A stretch of DNA of 64,000 nt from Myoxocephalus aenaeus. Lineage: Eukaryota; Chordata; Actinopteri; Perciformes; Cottidae. The stretch is taken from NCBI GenBank assembly GCA_038501785.1, contig JBAMJR010000073.1, forward strand, positions 2,963,001 through 3,027,000, read 5' to 3'. The notes beneath the pieces were generated by a model, which was given only the letters and a program-made list of their open reading frames with translations, was not told the origin of the DNA and did no database searches. The position numbers and the translations under genes were made by a program. Positions 50,774 through 62,555 of this stretch are shown piece after piece. Each line of letters opens with the position of its first letter. Position 1 is the first letter of the stretch.

Positions 50774-51273
50774 AAGTGCATGATTTTTTCAGATGGCTCT
50801 CTGTTCGTTCCACGACGTTCTGCTGGTGTAACTGCAGTTTGTTTAACTTCAACTTTGCCATTGACAAAACAGTTCTGGAGCTTTTGTTCTTTTCCCATGA
50901 TCTTCTTCAGCAGCCAGTTAGCCCAGTTGCCATGTCAGTAAATGTTGGCTAAACCCCACCCCCTTAGTTACTGGTGCTACGCTCGTATGGTGTGTTCTCA
51001 CATGGCACATATGTAGTTTTGTGGTGAGATTGTTTTATCAAGTACTGTTTTCAAAGTAAGTTTTATCTCAATCTATTGTGCTCTGCAATAACATGAATAT
51101 TACCATGTAACTATTATCTGGTTTCCATTGTGACATTTGGGTCCAATGCCCTGACTACCTGAACAGAAGAGTTACGTAAGTGCCAGTAGGTTTGATAATG
51201 ACAATAAAAACATAAAATACATAATGATGGATCCGACTGTCAGTGTGGTTGGATGAAGGTTGGATATCCATCC

Positions 51274-51383
51274 CCTCCATCCATCCATTTTCATCCGCTT
51301 AGTCCGGGGTCAGGTCGCGGTGGCAGTAGGTCCAGCAGGCTGACCCAGGCTTCCCTCTCACCCGCAACATTTACCAACTCAAG
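51274..51383 (-). mobile_element. LINE 3' end fragment, RTE/Rex3-like
   Basis: On the minus strand it reads ...GAGAGGGAAGCCTGGGTCAG, then GACCTACTGCCACCGCGACC, and ends in ATGGATGGATGG-type repeats. This matches the C-terminal coding end plus GATG-type 3' tail of Rex3/RTE-like fish LINEs as I remember them. Only about 110 bp remain, as expected for strong 5' truncation. Confidence 0.55.
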
Positions 51384-52207
51384 GTTGGATATGTCCCTGC
51401 AAATGGATAGTTGGATGGATTTTCCCTTGAAGTACAAGTTAGCCACTTTTTCCTCAGTTGGACTTAATTGACTTTAGTCTTACTTCAATTTCTGTTCGTC
51501 TTATTTGACGATTCTTTTGTTTCTTTCGCTGATCACCTGAGTCATCCCGGTGTTTTCGGCTATGATTCAATATAGAGCACTGTGTATTTGGGTTTGTGAG
51601 AGATAGTAGAGCCAGAATTTTCTCTCCTGCTGCTAATTGTCCTCCATGCTCTGTTGCCCAAGGGCAGCAACAACACTAATCTACTGCATGCTCAATGCCT
51701 TTCTCTCTCTGTCTTACTCTGTCACTTATCTCACCACCACCCTGCCCTCTCAGTCTGCATTGATTGGCCCTGAGTGCTTTGGTGTGTGGGTGTTATGTGA
51801 GGACTCATGCAACTCAAAAGGTTTACTGCATGCTTTAACCAAACATCTGTGGGTTTCATATGCCTCACTATATGTGTATGTGTTGAACTGCATCACGACA
51901 CAGCACTACTGCCTTTTATTTCATTTTTACCCCATTGAACTCCGTGCTGACTGCAGCGACACTCAAAGCATCCGCTGTGATTCTTGAAGGGAAATTCTTG
52001 TTTCCGACAACCATGGTTCTAAGTTTGTGGGTAAGTTGTATTGTACTAACAACGTTATTTATTGATATCTGGGAATGCAGTAATATAAAAAAAAAAAACA
52101 TGTCTAATGGGGCGAGAAATACGAGCGCTCAGACAGTCATACAGGTTTAAACCAAACCCCAAGTTAGTCAAACTTATTTGTCAGCTTTTATTTTTTATTG
52201 TTCTCGT

Positions 52208-52500
52208 GGGCGACTGTTGCTCAGTTGTAGAGAAGGGTCGTCCTTCGATCAGAGGACTGGCGGTTCAATCCCCAGCTCCGCTGTCCGTGTCGATGTGTCA
52301 TTGGGCACACTTAACCCCAAATTGCTCCTTCAGGCTCTTCCTTGTGTGTGGATGGGTGTTAATGCTTAGATAGGCCTGATGGGCATGGTAGCCCCTGGCA
52401 TCAGTGTATGAATGGATGAATGGGTGAACGATGACATTAAAGCGCTTTGAGTGGTTGGAAGACTGGAAAAACGCGATACAAATACAGTCCATTTACCATT
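52208..52500 (+). mobile_element. tRNA-derived SINE
   Basis: The head is GGGCGACTGTTGCTCAGTTG (A-box-like) with B-box-like GGCGGTTCAATCCCC (about 52259-52273). The body and tail read AAAGCGCTTTGAGTGGTTGG ... ACAGTCCATTTACCATTT, a 3' end typical of a very common teleost SINE family distinct from the 28.1-kb copy. Confidence 0.75.
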
Positions 52501-53834
52501 TTCTCATTGTTCTCTTACTCATTGTTAGTGCTGTTAGCTCCTTTAGCTGCAGACCGCCGGCTCAACCGTTGCCATGTTGAGACCCTTCACAGGCAATTAA
52601 AATGCTCCCAATCAAGTACTTAGCACCTTTAAGGATATTTTCAATCAAAAATTATAAGACCCAGCTATAACCTACCGCCTCTAAAGCAAGGGGGTACAAA
52701 CAAGCATAGATAAGATGGAGGGAATCACCCGCTATCCTAGTCAGTGGAAAACAATCTGCAATGGCTGTAGTGTGGAACTGCCACTGCTTTAAACAGCTCT
52801 GTATATCTGCCCATCTCCCTTGGGGCAGCATAATGGCGTAATATACTGTATGGCAGGCTTATGTAACTGGAGGAGGAATATTAATGGATGTCCGCTCAGG
52901 ATGGGGCGAAAGTGGAATCGGATCAAAGCTCTTTGTTCTCATTGCACACGCTCAGTTTGACCCGAAAGCTGAGAGTTGTGCTTTGAGCTGTCTGTGTTCA
53001 TGTATGTGAGAGATAACAGTGCAATGGCACTTAACATTTACTGCTGTCTGCCATAGCTTTTTGTCTGTTTTGCACACAAACGCCCATATATCTGTCATAT
53101 TTGTATCTTTCTATGTGGTCACACAGTGACTGTCTACTGGGAAGGTATCTACAGCATGCCTGTGTTGACCCCAGTATGGTCCATCAAGCCCATCTGCCAG
53201 GTCAGGACACAGGAGCCCCCGGCTCACCGCTCACAGTCAACTGACCTCTGACCCTGAGAGTTATAAAATGATGACTGAATTTACGTGTCATCAGAGGGTA
53301 GTAGCTCATTAGTTGTCATTAGGAATTTAAAGGATAATTCTGCATTTTTATCTTTGAGTTATTGTCCACAAATTGTATTAAATACCTTTTAGTAGGATTT
53401 TATCCAAATAATAGGTCTGTAGCTAAAGCTGGATAAGTGTCCTAGCTCTAATTACACTAGCAAAGCAATGTGAACACAAAACTCTGTTCTCGAGCATTCT
53501 TAGTGCCTGATGTAGATCTATATCTATATAGAGATTTCAGATGGAACCTGACTGTTTTTATCATTGTATAGTCTGATATTGATAATTTAGTGAGGGAAGG
53601 AGGAGGGTAAATCCTTTTCAACTGCCTCACAAGGACTATAAAACCTGTCCGTTCTTCATCAGAGTCCAGAAATCTGATAACAATATGGACGATTTACCAT
53701 TTCTTTAAAAAAAATGTAATTTACACTGGCTTGGTTCATTGTAATCAGGCAATATATCATCCAATGCAAAGTCTTGTTTGTGTATTTTAATAGTTTGTGG
53801 TTTGGGTACATAGACAATAATTAATTGCTGGTTT

Positions 53835-54062
53835 TGATCTCTTTAGGGAATTTGTATGCCTCTCAAAGTCGTGGCCAGAGAGAGTATGTTGTCCATCCCT
53901 TCCATTCTCGTGAACACAATAATTCCGGAATGCCTGGAGGGAATTTCTTCAAATTTGGTACAAACTTTAATGATTTGATTAGATTTTGGTGGTCAATGGT
54001 CAAGGTGTCTCTGACCTCAGAAAACAAGTGTTTTGCCCAAACTCAATTGACAGTTTCACACA
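53835..54062 (+). repeat. Fragment of a high-copy teleost repeat
   Basis: The block containing TGCCTGGAGGGAATTTCTTC, AAATTTGGTACAAAC and TTTTGGTGGTCAATGGTCAA resembles a widely dispersed fish repeat. Class unknown; recognised from memory. Confidence 0.5.
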
Positions 54063-54261
54063 AATGACTAATAGTATAAAGGGAGCATATTGGTATTAGG
54101 ACTTGATTTAATTACTTTTAAAGTCACATGTTTACAGTCACACTCATGATAGGAGAGAGGCATGGAGCAGAGCTGATACCGTTCAATATTTACCCAAATA
54201 TGTCAGCCTTCCAGAGCCGCCCATTACTGTGAAAAGTGTAATTGTCCATGACGGTAGACAG

Positions 54262-54262
<1 letters not shown>

Positions 54263-54339
<77 letters not shown>
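54263..54339. repeat. (CA)n microsatellite
   Basis: About 38 units. Confidence 0.97.
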
Positions 54340-54341
<2 letters not shown>

Positions 54342-55699
54342 CATCCACAACAACAACATGATCGATAGCACTATGTGTTCATTCAGTGCAGTGCTCATGT
54401 CATCAAGACAGTCAATAATCTCTCTGATGGGAATTTGATGGGCTACATTGATGATGCTTTCTGTTATTAGACTGAAGTGCAATTCAGTGTCCTATAAGGA
54501 TCAGTATTAAAGCATTGTTGTCAGAGCATGTAGCTTTTTATAGATGCATCCTGATACTGTCATTTTTTTTCCCAAACGATAAACTGCAGAGACTGAAACC
54601 GAAGAGAACTGTGGCATGATTTTCAGGAGAATTTAATTGTGAGATTACCAGGAAATTAATTTCTATTGAGTTATCGATACTGTGCCAGTTTGTGTACCGC
54701 AGGTGGAAAAGGGGAGATATCAACTGACACAATTTCCTGATTGACACTGTTGGCAAACAGTGTAGTACGGTATTCTAGAGTACACCTTTTCTGCCGCCTG
54801 AGATCTGTTGATGTAATGAACTAGTTATGTCCTGCCATGGTACTTGTACCTCAGGGGGTGCTATACCAGGGGGTTCTTGAAAAGATTGTGAAGTCACTCA
54901 GCTAATATGTCAAATTGGGATTTGTTTCTGAGAAAATAGAATAACAAATGGCTGTGATGTTGATCTTTTTATATTGTCACATAGACCAATAGGTACATTA
55001 TGTGCTGCATAGTTAGGAAGTGTTTCACCGACCTGAATCAGTTCATACCTTTTTATGTGGAAACTAACAAGCAAAAAGCAACCAAAAAGAGATACATGGT
55101 TCAAATGTCCAGTTTCTGCCATTGTATCCAACCGACCCGGTTGGACATAATAAAAAAAATGTGAACACTGTAATAAACCACAGAACATACTCTTTTTTTT
55201 AGGTTTTGGTGCATTGTTGTATTTTAAGCCCTGTTGAAGCCTTTGTTTGAGAGCTACTGTATGAGCACACTGCATATGTAGACTTTAAAAGATGATCATG
55301 TGGCCAGTTGTGGACCCCCAGGGGTCTGTGGTTTAATGAATTCACTAGTGTAGGCTGCACAGAGCTGTTTAACATCTTAACAGATGGATCACTGTTCCTT
55401 GCTCTTTAATTAAGGATCAGTATTTAATGTCACTGAGGTCATGACTACTGATCCCAAAAGCTACAAAAAATGAGATGATGCTTTCTGATGCTGAAACTAC
55501 ATTTATGTAAGAAGTTTATTTATCTTTATTTTTTTAATTGTCACCGTGCTGTACTGAGGGGATATGTTCTGCGTTTTTCCCCCTAGACTTGTATTCTCAG
55601 AACTAGCCCAGACCACTCTGATGTGGGTCCTATTGGGTATCATCTTCCATTGAATAGTATAGTAAAATGTCTTGGGACAAAATCCATACCAAAGAATCA

Positions 55700-57486
55700 C
55701 ATTTACATGTTCTTTCACCATTTATTAATTCACCAAATACAGTGAAAATGGCATCATAATATACAATGACTCATTCTTAGAATGTCATGACATTTTTGTT
55801 GCTTTTTTTGCTTCATAAAACAATGTTTCATTATTGAAAATATTAAGGTTTCATGCACGACAAACCATATCCAGTTTCTTTAAAATAATGGTACAAAATA
55901 ATCAAAATTAAAAAACAAAAACTGTAATGTCCAAAATCGGTCAAATAACAACATGTTATTTGAAGATACTCGTAAATAAACAGTGCAATATACTCTAAAA
56001 CTGCCATTTTCTAACAAATTCATCAACGAAGCTCAAGTCACAGTATACGATTTCTTAATAATAGTTTAACATTGATGTGTGCAAAAACCCCAGACACATT
56101 CAGTTAGTCTTTAAAAAACGCCCGACCTCTGATATAGAATGAGACCAGTCCACCAAAATCTTAGCGTCGCCTCCATGAAGCCTAGTCTCATTCTGTATAT
56201 CCTCTCTGAAGTAGAAATATTTTTGTTGATGAATTGTAAGACGATAGACTAGCATATAATTTAAATAACAAATATTTAGATATAAAAATACAAATATGAC
56301 TTTTGTTAAAAAGAAGCGTGCCAGGGTAAGAGTAGTGGCACCTACATTGGCACCGGAGTGAAAGTTCATGCAAATAGATGGAGAAAAAAACGTATAGAGG
56401 ACGAAAGACGAATATTTGCTAAATTAAAATACCCAAATTAAGGAAAGAATATAATTTTTTTTTCCATCGATTTCATGACTTTTGTTTAAAACATTTACTA
56501 GATTCTCCACATCTGTGCTGGCCTCTGTAGATATCGGAGTATTTGAAAATACCCAACAACAAAAAAGGAGGAGGAAACAAGATATGTGCAGGTGTAAATC
56601 AGCTACATGAAGGTGGCAAGCCGCACCTTTAACCACAGATGGGGTAATGCAAGAAGAAGAAGAAGAAGAAGAAGTAGAAGAAGAAGTAGAAGAAGAAGAA
56701 TGTAGCCTGTAGTTCAGGTTTAATCTGTGGCCTAATACTCTTTTAAAGGCCAAGAGCAAACAGGGCTTCTACTACAGAACATATTAACATTGCACCATCC
56801 TCGAATATATGTTTTTACATACAATGGGTCTCCTCTAGTTAGCAGGCTCGAGAGTTTGGTTGGTCTGCTTTTAAAAAGCGATAGCAGCAACAGGAATGCA
56901 TTGGACCAGTGCTGAAAGGACAGCTCCCTTGAATGCACCGCCGCTGACCGAATCAACAAAGCAAAGCCTTAAGGAGGGGGCAAGGGGGGGGGGGACGTCT
57001 GAGAGCTTAGCCTACCTACTGTACTGTACAACTTATTGAAATAGGGCTGGGATTTAGCATCAGCCTCCAGTTGCAGTGTTTTGTTGCTTACAGCGCTGTT
57101 GGAAAGGAAAAATAGATGGTCGTGAAGTAATGACAAGTTCATCCATCATTAAAGTCAGCAGAGGTTGAGCGGTGTCCGCCATCTCAACATCTTGCTGCGC
57201 AGCAGTAGTTCAAATCGGGATTCGTTTGGAGAATTGCCAGCAATCCCATGAAAAATCTTGGTCTTTTCCAGAGTCTCTCTCCCTATCGCTTTTTCTTTCT
57301 TCGTCGCTTTCTTCAAGCCTTCTCCATTTCCCCACCGTCTTCGCCCCTTTTTTCATTGCCTTCCGTCAGTCACACCATCCTCGCTTCGTGCCGTCGTTTT
57401 TCTCCTGCAATCCTCGAACATGCACAGCCGACAAGTGCTTCAAATCGGTGATCAAAATTAAAAAGTCTGCAAGGCGTCGCTCACGT
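55700..57486 (-). other. camk2n2: Probable camk2n2 3' UTR and flank
   Basis: AT-rich, transposon-poor sequence directly following the camk2n2 stop on the minus strand. Minus-strand AATAAA signals (TTTATT on plus) occur near 55723 and around 55514-55530 and could define the 3' end. An AGA trinucleotide array lies at 56651-56700. Extent is inferred. Confidence 0.4.
56651..56700. repeat. (AGA)n microsatellite
   Basis: AGA units with two TAG interruptions; would be (TCT)n in the camk2n2 transcript if this is its 3' UTR. Confidence 0.95.
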
Positions 57487-57557
57487 TTAAACGCCGGGTG
57501 AAGACTTGTCTGTCATCCCCTGCAGGACCTCGTCTATTCGGTCGTCCTCGATGACCA
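57487..57557 (-). CDS. camk2n2: CaMKII inhibitor 2, second coding exon
   Basis: It encodes residues 57-79 of the inhibitor: after the split Val codon, VIEDDRIDEVLQGM and the C-terminus TDKSSPGV, then TAA at 57489-57487. The VIEDDRID segment is the acidic half of the CaMKII-binding region; the other half (KRPPKLGQIGRAKR) is in exon 1. The acceptor is a CTCTCTCAACAG tract (exon begins at 57557). Compared with the mammalian proteins as I recall them (DDRIDDVLKGM), E66 and Q69 are conservative or local changes. Confidence 0.93.
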
Positions 57558-58211
57558 CTGTTGAGAGAGAGAGAAGGGAAGAGGATCAGTTATGGAGACC
57601 ATGAGGGGAGAGATTACACAATGGCATTTCCATAATATCACATTCCATCGTGAGTTCGTTGTGTTTTATTGAAAGGTCAGTGGATTCTCATAGGGCCTAT
57701 AGTGGAGTGGACTAAATAACCCAAAGCAAGGAGAGAAAACGTAAGTGCAGTATGATTGCAGGTGAATACATCCATTAATTAATTAAAGCACTATTGCAAA
57801 TCCCCGACCTCGACGCGCACTTGGGCAAAACAACTCATTCCCGATTATGGCGACGAGCCAGGCATTTTATCCTCACGGTTTAACTCTATTGTTTTGGGCA
57901 CAGCGGGGTGTGTCCTTACACGAAGAGCACGTCTCGCGCATGCATGTGAACACTTCGAATGCGGTCGACAACCACAAACCCGCGGAAGTGTGTATCCTCT
58001 ATTGCATTTTCAAATATAAAAAAAGTGTGTTTAATATCGTCGATGCAACACTGTGAATTAAAAGGAAGTATATAAATTGCAATATAGAGCACCAAAAAAG
58101 AACTCGCGGTGAGTCGCAAAATACTTTGCCCATTTTCTATCACATAAATAACGATGTCCATATATCAGCTATAGGCAACATGCCTCAATCCCTTATTTAA
58201 CCATCCTTTAC
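57558..58211 (-). other. camk2n2: camk2n2 intron
   Basis: 654-bp intron with donor GTAAAG (from 58211) and acceptor CAG (at 57558). It interrupts the inhibitory domain after ...IGRAKR, one base into the next codon (phase 1). CpG-containing sequence continues into it. Confidence 0.85.
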
Positions 58212-58380
58212 CTCGCTTGGCTCGGCCGATCTGTCCAAGCTTTGGGGGTCTTTTCGCCTGCGACGCAGAAAAAAAGGCGCTTGTGTCCTGCAGTCCGCAG
58301 CTATAGGACATCTGGCTGACCTCGCTGTCTGCCCCGTAGCCGCTCATTTTCCCCTCGTTGTATGGCAGCACCTCGGACAT
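58212..58380 (-). CDS. camk2n2: CaMKII inhibitor 2, first coding exon
   Basis: Small cytosolic/synaptic inhibitor that binds the catalytic domain of Ca2+/calmodulin-dependent kinase II and blocks it. This exon encodes residues 1-56 plus one base, MSEVLPYNEGKMSGYG at the N-terminus and QAKRPPKLGQIGRAKR at the end. The latter is the basic half of the known inhibitory peptide (CaM-KIIN). With exon 2 the protein is 79 residues, equal to human CAMK2N2. AKRPPKLGQIGRAKR with A at position 54 favours paralogue 2 over CAMK2N1 (S). The start at 58380 is chosen because MSE(V/I)LPY is the conserved N-terminus, with A at -3. Residue 29 is G in SCGLQDT, where mammalian paralogues have R. The gene is convergent with eef1akmt4, as in human 3q27. 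Confidence 0.95.
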
Positions 58381-58444
58381 TGTGGCACGACGGAGAAGGA
58401 TCACCAGCGTGAATATGAAGTAGACAAAAGTCTTCCTCGGCGAC

Positions 58445-58450
58445 TTTATA
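58445..58450 (-). promoter_or_regulatory. Candidate TATA box of camk2n2
   Basis: TATAAA on the minus strand, 65 bp upstream of the ATG. If used, transcription would begin about 25-30 bp downstream, giving a 5' UTR of about 40 nt. A longer 5' UTR from the CpG-rich area is equally possible. Confidence 0.3.
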
Positions 58451-58830
58451 TGCTCAATGAAGCTGTAGATTCCCTTTTTTTGTGTGCAAGCTGCAGCGGT
58501 TGTTATTTTTCTCCTGCTGGGATCCTTTCTGAGTGTAACTCGATTTGGACGGGCGTTTGAGGTTCGGTTGTTGTTGTGGTCTCTTTGTGGTCTCTGGATG
58601 TGCTGCAGCTGCAGGGAGAGACGGCGTGTGAGTGAGAGAGAGGGAGAGTTGTGTTCGCCTGTGTTGCTGGCTGATGTCTGGTGAGGGAAGTGGGAGATCC
58701 CGGGATCATAAAGGAAACCCAGGCAGAACGGTGAAGTCATCCATCCGGGTTTGAAGCGCGCGCGTGTTGTGTGTGCATTTGTGTGCGCGCCTGTGCATCG
58801 CAGGGGACCCCGAGTGGTAGAGGAGCAAGA

Positions 58831-61090
58831 GGGACATCAGCAGGCGAGAGATGCAATTGCACAAGTGAAGTACCATCACCGAGGCAGGTTTGAGGATTGG
58901 AGACGTTGGCTTTTCTTTTGGATATCTGAGGGAAATTCATCATTACATAGATACGTATTGTGTTTTTGGTCAAATTAATAGTTAGCATTATGGGTTAGGG
59001 TTGTAGTTTTATACTAAATATTCAAAATACTGGACACAATATAATGCTTTGAGAAGTATTTGTATACCTCAATACTTCAACTTTTTTCCTTAATGTTTTC
59101 ACTTAACTAGCAGTAAACTGTTTAATGTGGGGCTTCTTCCACCAGTGTGAGTAGGCAGCATGCTGGCCAAGGCTATAACAGAGACTGGGACAAAGGCATT
59201 AAAGAGGCACTCCACTCTACTGATTATGCACTTACTGTAGAAAGGCCAGTTTACTCATGTTGAATATACAGTTAGTGTCTGGGGGAGCTTTCTAAAGTAA
59301 AATAACCCAGATGATGTCATCTTTGAGATACAACACTGTAAAAAGAAGAATGGAGCTTAATTAGGCATATACCAGGCAGAAAGATTCTTACAAAAACATG
59401 TAATTGTTTCATAATGGGAAATGTAGGATCCAGGTTTTTGGAGCTTCACCGGTACGGAATAAAACTCAGCGTTTGCTTCTTTGATTTTTACTCTTTAAAA
59501 AAAAATCTGCCTCTTGTGAGTATCCCAACTTTTTGAAAGTTAAATACTGAATCACTGGTCTGCCCCTTTAAGGGCCAGAGCAGCAAAATAAAGTACAAAC
59601 ACTAGACTCTAGATGGACAGAAGCAATAGATGTCATGTGACCAGAATGAATAACGTAACAGAGTTACAGCACATTCAATGATTATGGCATTAATGATTCA
59701 TATAATGAGTAGGCATGGTCCATGATCCAGATAACCACGATCCATGTCAGCAGAAAGAAATAGAAAGGAGGGGCATGAGCAGGGGGCAGGACCGGTTCCA
59801 GACAGCCATAATCCATGGAAACTTGAGGTGAGGAAGCACAGAGGCTCTGGGAGAAAAAAAAAGTAGAGTTGGTAATGTGCATTGAAGAGACAATCATTTA
59901 TCCAGAAGGAGAGAACGAAGAGGAGAAGATGAGAGAGGAGAGAAAGAAGGAGAGAAGAGGAGAAGAGGAGCTCAGTGTATCCAAATATGTCCCCCAGCAG
60001 TCTAGGCCTATAGCAGCATCTAGGGGCTGGACCAGGGCAAACCTGAGCCAGTCCCAACTATAAGCTCAAACATAAGATCTATACGTTATAATCATCTACT
60101 ATAGAAAAAGAAGCATGACAAAGAAACATGATGACATTATATACATTATAGACTTTCTACTAGAAATGCACACAATTATAAAAAACTAAAAATTACAGAA
60201 TTATATAATATTACCCTGGTTATGTGTCAGCAGAAAATATGTAAAGGCTCTATTCAGCACCATGGACAGAGCCAGTGTAATTTATACACTAGCTGCATTT
60301 GAAATTACGTCATTCTTCCTTGGCTTCTTTTTGTTGCAGTCTGTGTTACAACACTCGTCCTTATAGCATATGGTGTCTCAAAAAAACTAAAATAATGTGC
60401 TGAAAGAAAACCTATTTTTGGAGCAAACCTGTTTAATAAGTCGTGGCCAGCTGACCTATCTATAAACATGTTATAACATTTCCGTTGACGCAATGTTCCT
60501 CTGTTAGCAGCCAGTCTTAGCGGACCGGTAAGAGTGACCAGCTGACACTCTTTGAGATCAGTGTTGTTGGAAAGGCTCTTGAATCTCCTACGGGGATAAG
60601 ATGTGTGGCGACTACAGAGTCAAAGCAAAGCCTGCTGGCTTGCTTTCCACAGAAACATGGCTCATATAACCTCTTGTAAAACTTGATACTGATATGAGGC
60701 CTGAGAGAATTTATGTTAACCACCAGTTTAGAAAACATTGGCTCCATGTTTTCTTTGGAGGCAGGTTCAACCCAAAGCGTCTATTTTCAGGCAGTACAAA
60801 AAGCAGTCACAGAACTCATTTGGTCTATCCAATTGTTCTTCTTTTTTCTCATGGATCCACACTCAAGGCTATATATATGCATCAGAGATCATAAATCTGC
60901 CAACCTATCTAAATGTAATTCCCCAGGGGTTTAACTCACAACGCTTCTCCTGCCCAATAAACTACATCCTCCAGCTGTCACGAGCAGAGCAATTGATTCA
61001 TACACAGATTTCACATGATGTCATCGGTCGGCAACTTGCTGCTGCACATGGCACCAGGTGCTGATTTATGGTTATTATTTAGGGAAAAAC
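58831..61090. other. Intergenic region right of camk2n2
   Basis: No exon recognised, including no ece2 exon. Contains the fish repeat at 59590-60065; the rest is AT-rich unremarkable sequence. Confidence 0.45.
59590..60065 (+). repeat. Teleost interspersed repeat, partial
   Basis: The segment with ATGATTCATATAATGAGTAG, the GA-rich stretch (59908-59970) and CCCCAGCAGTCTAGGCCTAT then AGCAGCATC and CTGAGCCAGTCCCAACTATA matches a large repeat seen in many percomorph fish genomes, as recognised from memory. Class unassigned; the copy breaks off after about 60065. Confidence 0.55.
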
Positions 61091-61099
61091 ATGTTTGTG

Positions 61100-62025
61100 T
61101 TATACCAACTGGAAGCCCAGCTCACCGTGCCAGCCCCCACCTGCCGGTGGATCACAAACTTCCTGACAGACAGGACGCAGCAGGTGAGGCTGGGAAAAAT
61201 CATATCCAGCACCCGGACTATAAGCACTGGCGCCCCCCAGGGATGTGTGCTCTCTCCACTGCTCTTCTCCCTCTACACCAACGACTGCACCTCAGGGGAC
61301 CCATCTGTTAAACTCCTGAAGTTCGCAGACGACACAACGGTCATCGGCCTCATCAGCGACGGGGACGAGTCTGCGTACAGACGGGAGGTTGAACAGCTGG
61401 TCCTCTGGTGTGGTCAGAACCACCTGGAGCTGAACAAGGCCAAAACTGTAGAGATGACAGTGGACTTCAGGAGGAGCCCCCCAACACTACCCCCCAACAC
61501 TACCCCCCAACACTACCCCCCCTCACAATACTCAACAGCACTGTTTCTGCGGTGGAGACCTTCAAGTTTCTGGGATCCACAATCTCCCGGGACCTGAAGT
61601 GGACCGCCAACATCAACACCATCCGAAAAAAGGCCCAGCAGAGGCTGTACTTCCTGCGCCAGCTCAGGAAGTTCAACCTGCCTCAGGAGCTGCTGATCCT
61701 GTTCTACACCGCCATCATCCAGTCTGTCCTCTGCTCCTCCATCACTGTGTGGTTTGGATCGGCCACCAAACAGGACAGAGTCAGACTACAGCGGATCGTC
61801 AGGTCTGCAGAGAGAACCATTGGTTCCAGCCTGCCCTCCATCCTGGACTTGCACACCGCCAGAGTCAGGAAGCGGGCTGTAAAGATCACCACAGACCCCT
61901 CTCACCCTGGACACAAGCTGTTCCAACTCCTCCCCTCTGGAAGGCGCTACAGAGCACTGTACGCCAAAACCACCAGACACAGAAACAGCTTCTTCCCACT
62001 GGCCGTCACTCTGATGAACAGTTAA
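61100..62025 (+). pseudogene. L2-like reverse transcriptase, frameshifted
   Basis: Frame 1 (61100 to about 61490) holds STGAPQGCVLSPLLFSLYTN (RT motif B region) and the catalytic KFADDTTVIG (FADD, about 61321), followed by LNKAKTVEMTVDFRR. At 61487-61526 a 13-bp unit (CCCCCAACACTAC) is present three times instead of once; the 26 extra bases shift the frame. The following part continues in another frame with LTILNSTVSAVETFKFLG, KKAQQRLYFLRQLRKFNL, SVLCSSITVWFGSA and LLPSGRRYRAL, ending TAA at about 62023-62025. Apart from the shift the sequence is well preserved, suggesting a fairly young insertion. Confidence 0.8.
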
Positions 62026-62195
62026 ACAGACTCTTCATCTGCACTATCTGCACTTTTTTGTTGTCTTACTACTGTCTTTAATGTCCTTTTTATATTTTTT
62101 ATATTTATCTTGTATATTGTGTGTGGAAAAAAGTACGAGAGCCAGTGAAACCGGAGTAAAATTCCATGTATGTGAAATTTACATGGCCATTAAAG

Positions 62196-62230
62196 CTGAT
62201 TCTGATTCTGATTCTGATTCTGATTCTGAT
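62196..62230 (+). repeat. (TGATTC)n LINE tail
   Basis: About six hexamer units of CTGATT type forming the 3' tail of the L2-like element. Confidence 0.9.
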
Positions 62231-62350
62231 ACCCCTTCCCCTAATAATGCACCGCCTCGTACATAATGTTGAACCCAGTGCGCTTAAATGCAACGACTCC
62301 TCGTTTTGTCTGCCTCTGTTTAGTTCAATTGATCTTTCTTAGTCCACATG

Positions 62351-62351
<1 letters not shown>

Positions 62352-62425
<74 letters not shown>

Positions 62426-62460
62426 TGTGTGTGTGTGTGTCTGTGTCTGTGTGTGTCTGT
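62352..62460. repeat. (TG)n microsatellite, interrupted end
   Basis: Perfect TG units to about 62424, then TGTC-interrupted units to 62460. Confidence 0.97.
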
Positions 62461-62554
62461 GCTCTTGAAGCACTGCCTCCAATTATAAATGAATCACTAT
62501 GCTGAGTCACTCACTCTCTACATCTCTGCCCTCGAGCAGACCGTGGCGCTGTTG

Positions 62555-62555
<1 letters not shown>

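Larger units (their letters stand above)
50021..55699. other. Convergent intergenic region
   Basis: Lies between the 3' ends of eef1akmt4 and camk2n2. It contains a long poly-G (50749-50773), an RTE-like LINE tail (51274-51383), a SINE (52208-52500), a fish repeat fragment (53835-54062) and a CA array (54263-54339). No coding exon recognised. Confidence 0.5.
57830..58830. promoter_or_regulatory. CpG-rich region around camk2n2 start
   Basis: CpG dinucleotides are visibly frequent here (for example GACGCGCAC, GTCTCGCGCATG and the GCGCGCGCGTG near 58757) compared with the AT-rich flanks, consistent with a vertebrate promoter-associated CpG island. Boundaries are approximate; no counts were made. 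Confidence 0.5.
61100..62231 (+). mobile_element. L2-like LINE, 5'-truncated
   Basis: Non-LTR retrotransposon copy. It encodes the C-terminal half of a reverse transcriptase, the downstream domain, a short 3' UTR (62026-62195) and a (TGATTC)n tail at 62196-62230. That tail type is common in fish L2-clade elements. The 5' boundary near 61100 is where similarity begins (LTVPAPTCRWITNFLTDRT); everything upstream, including the endonuclease, is missing. Confidence 0.8.

Noticed and set aside
58165..58740. 191-residue frame over camk2n2 exon 1
   Set aside because: The conserved protein starts at 58380, and the 3' part beyond 58212 is intron read past the donor GTAAAG.
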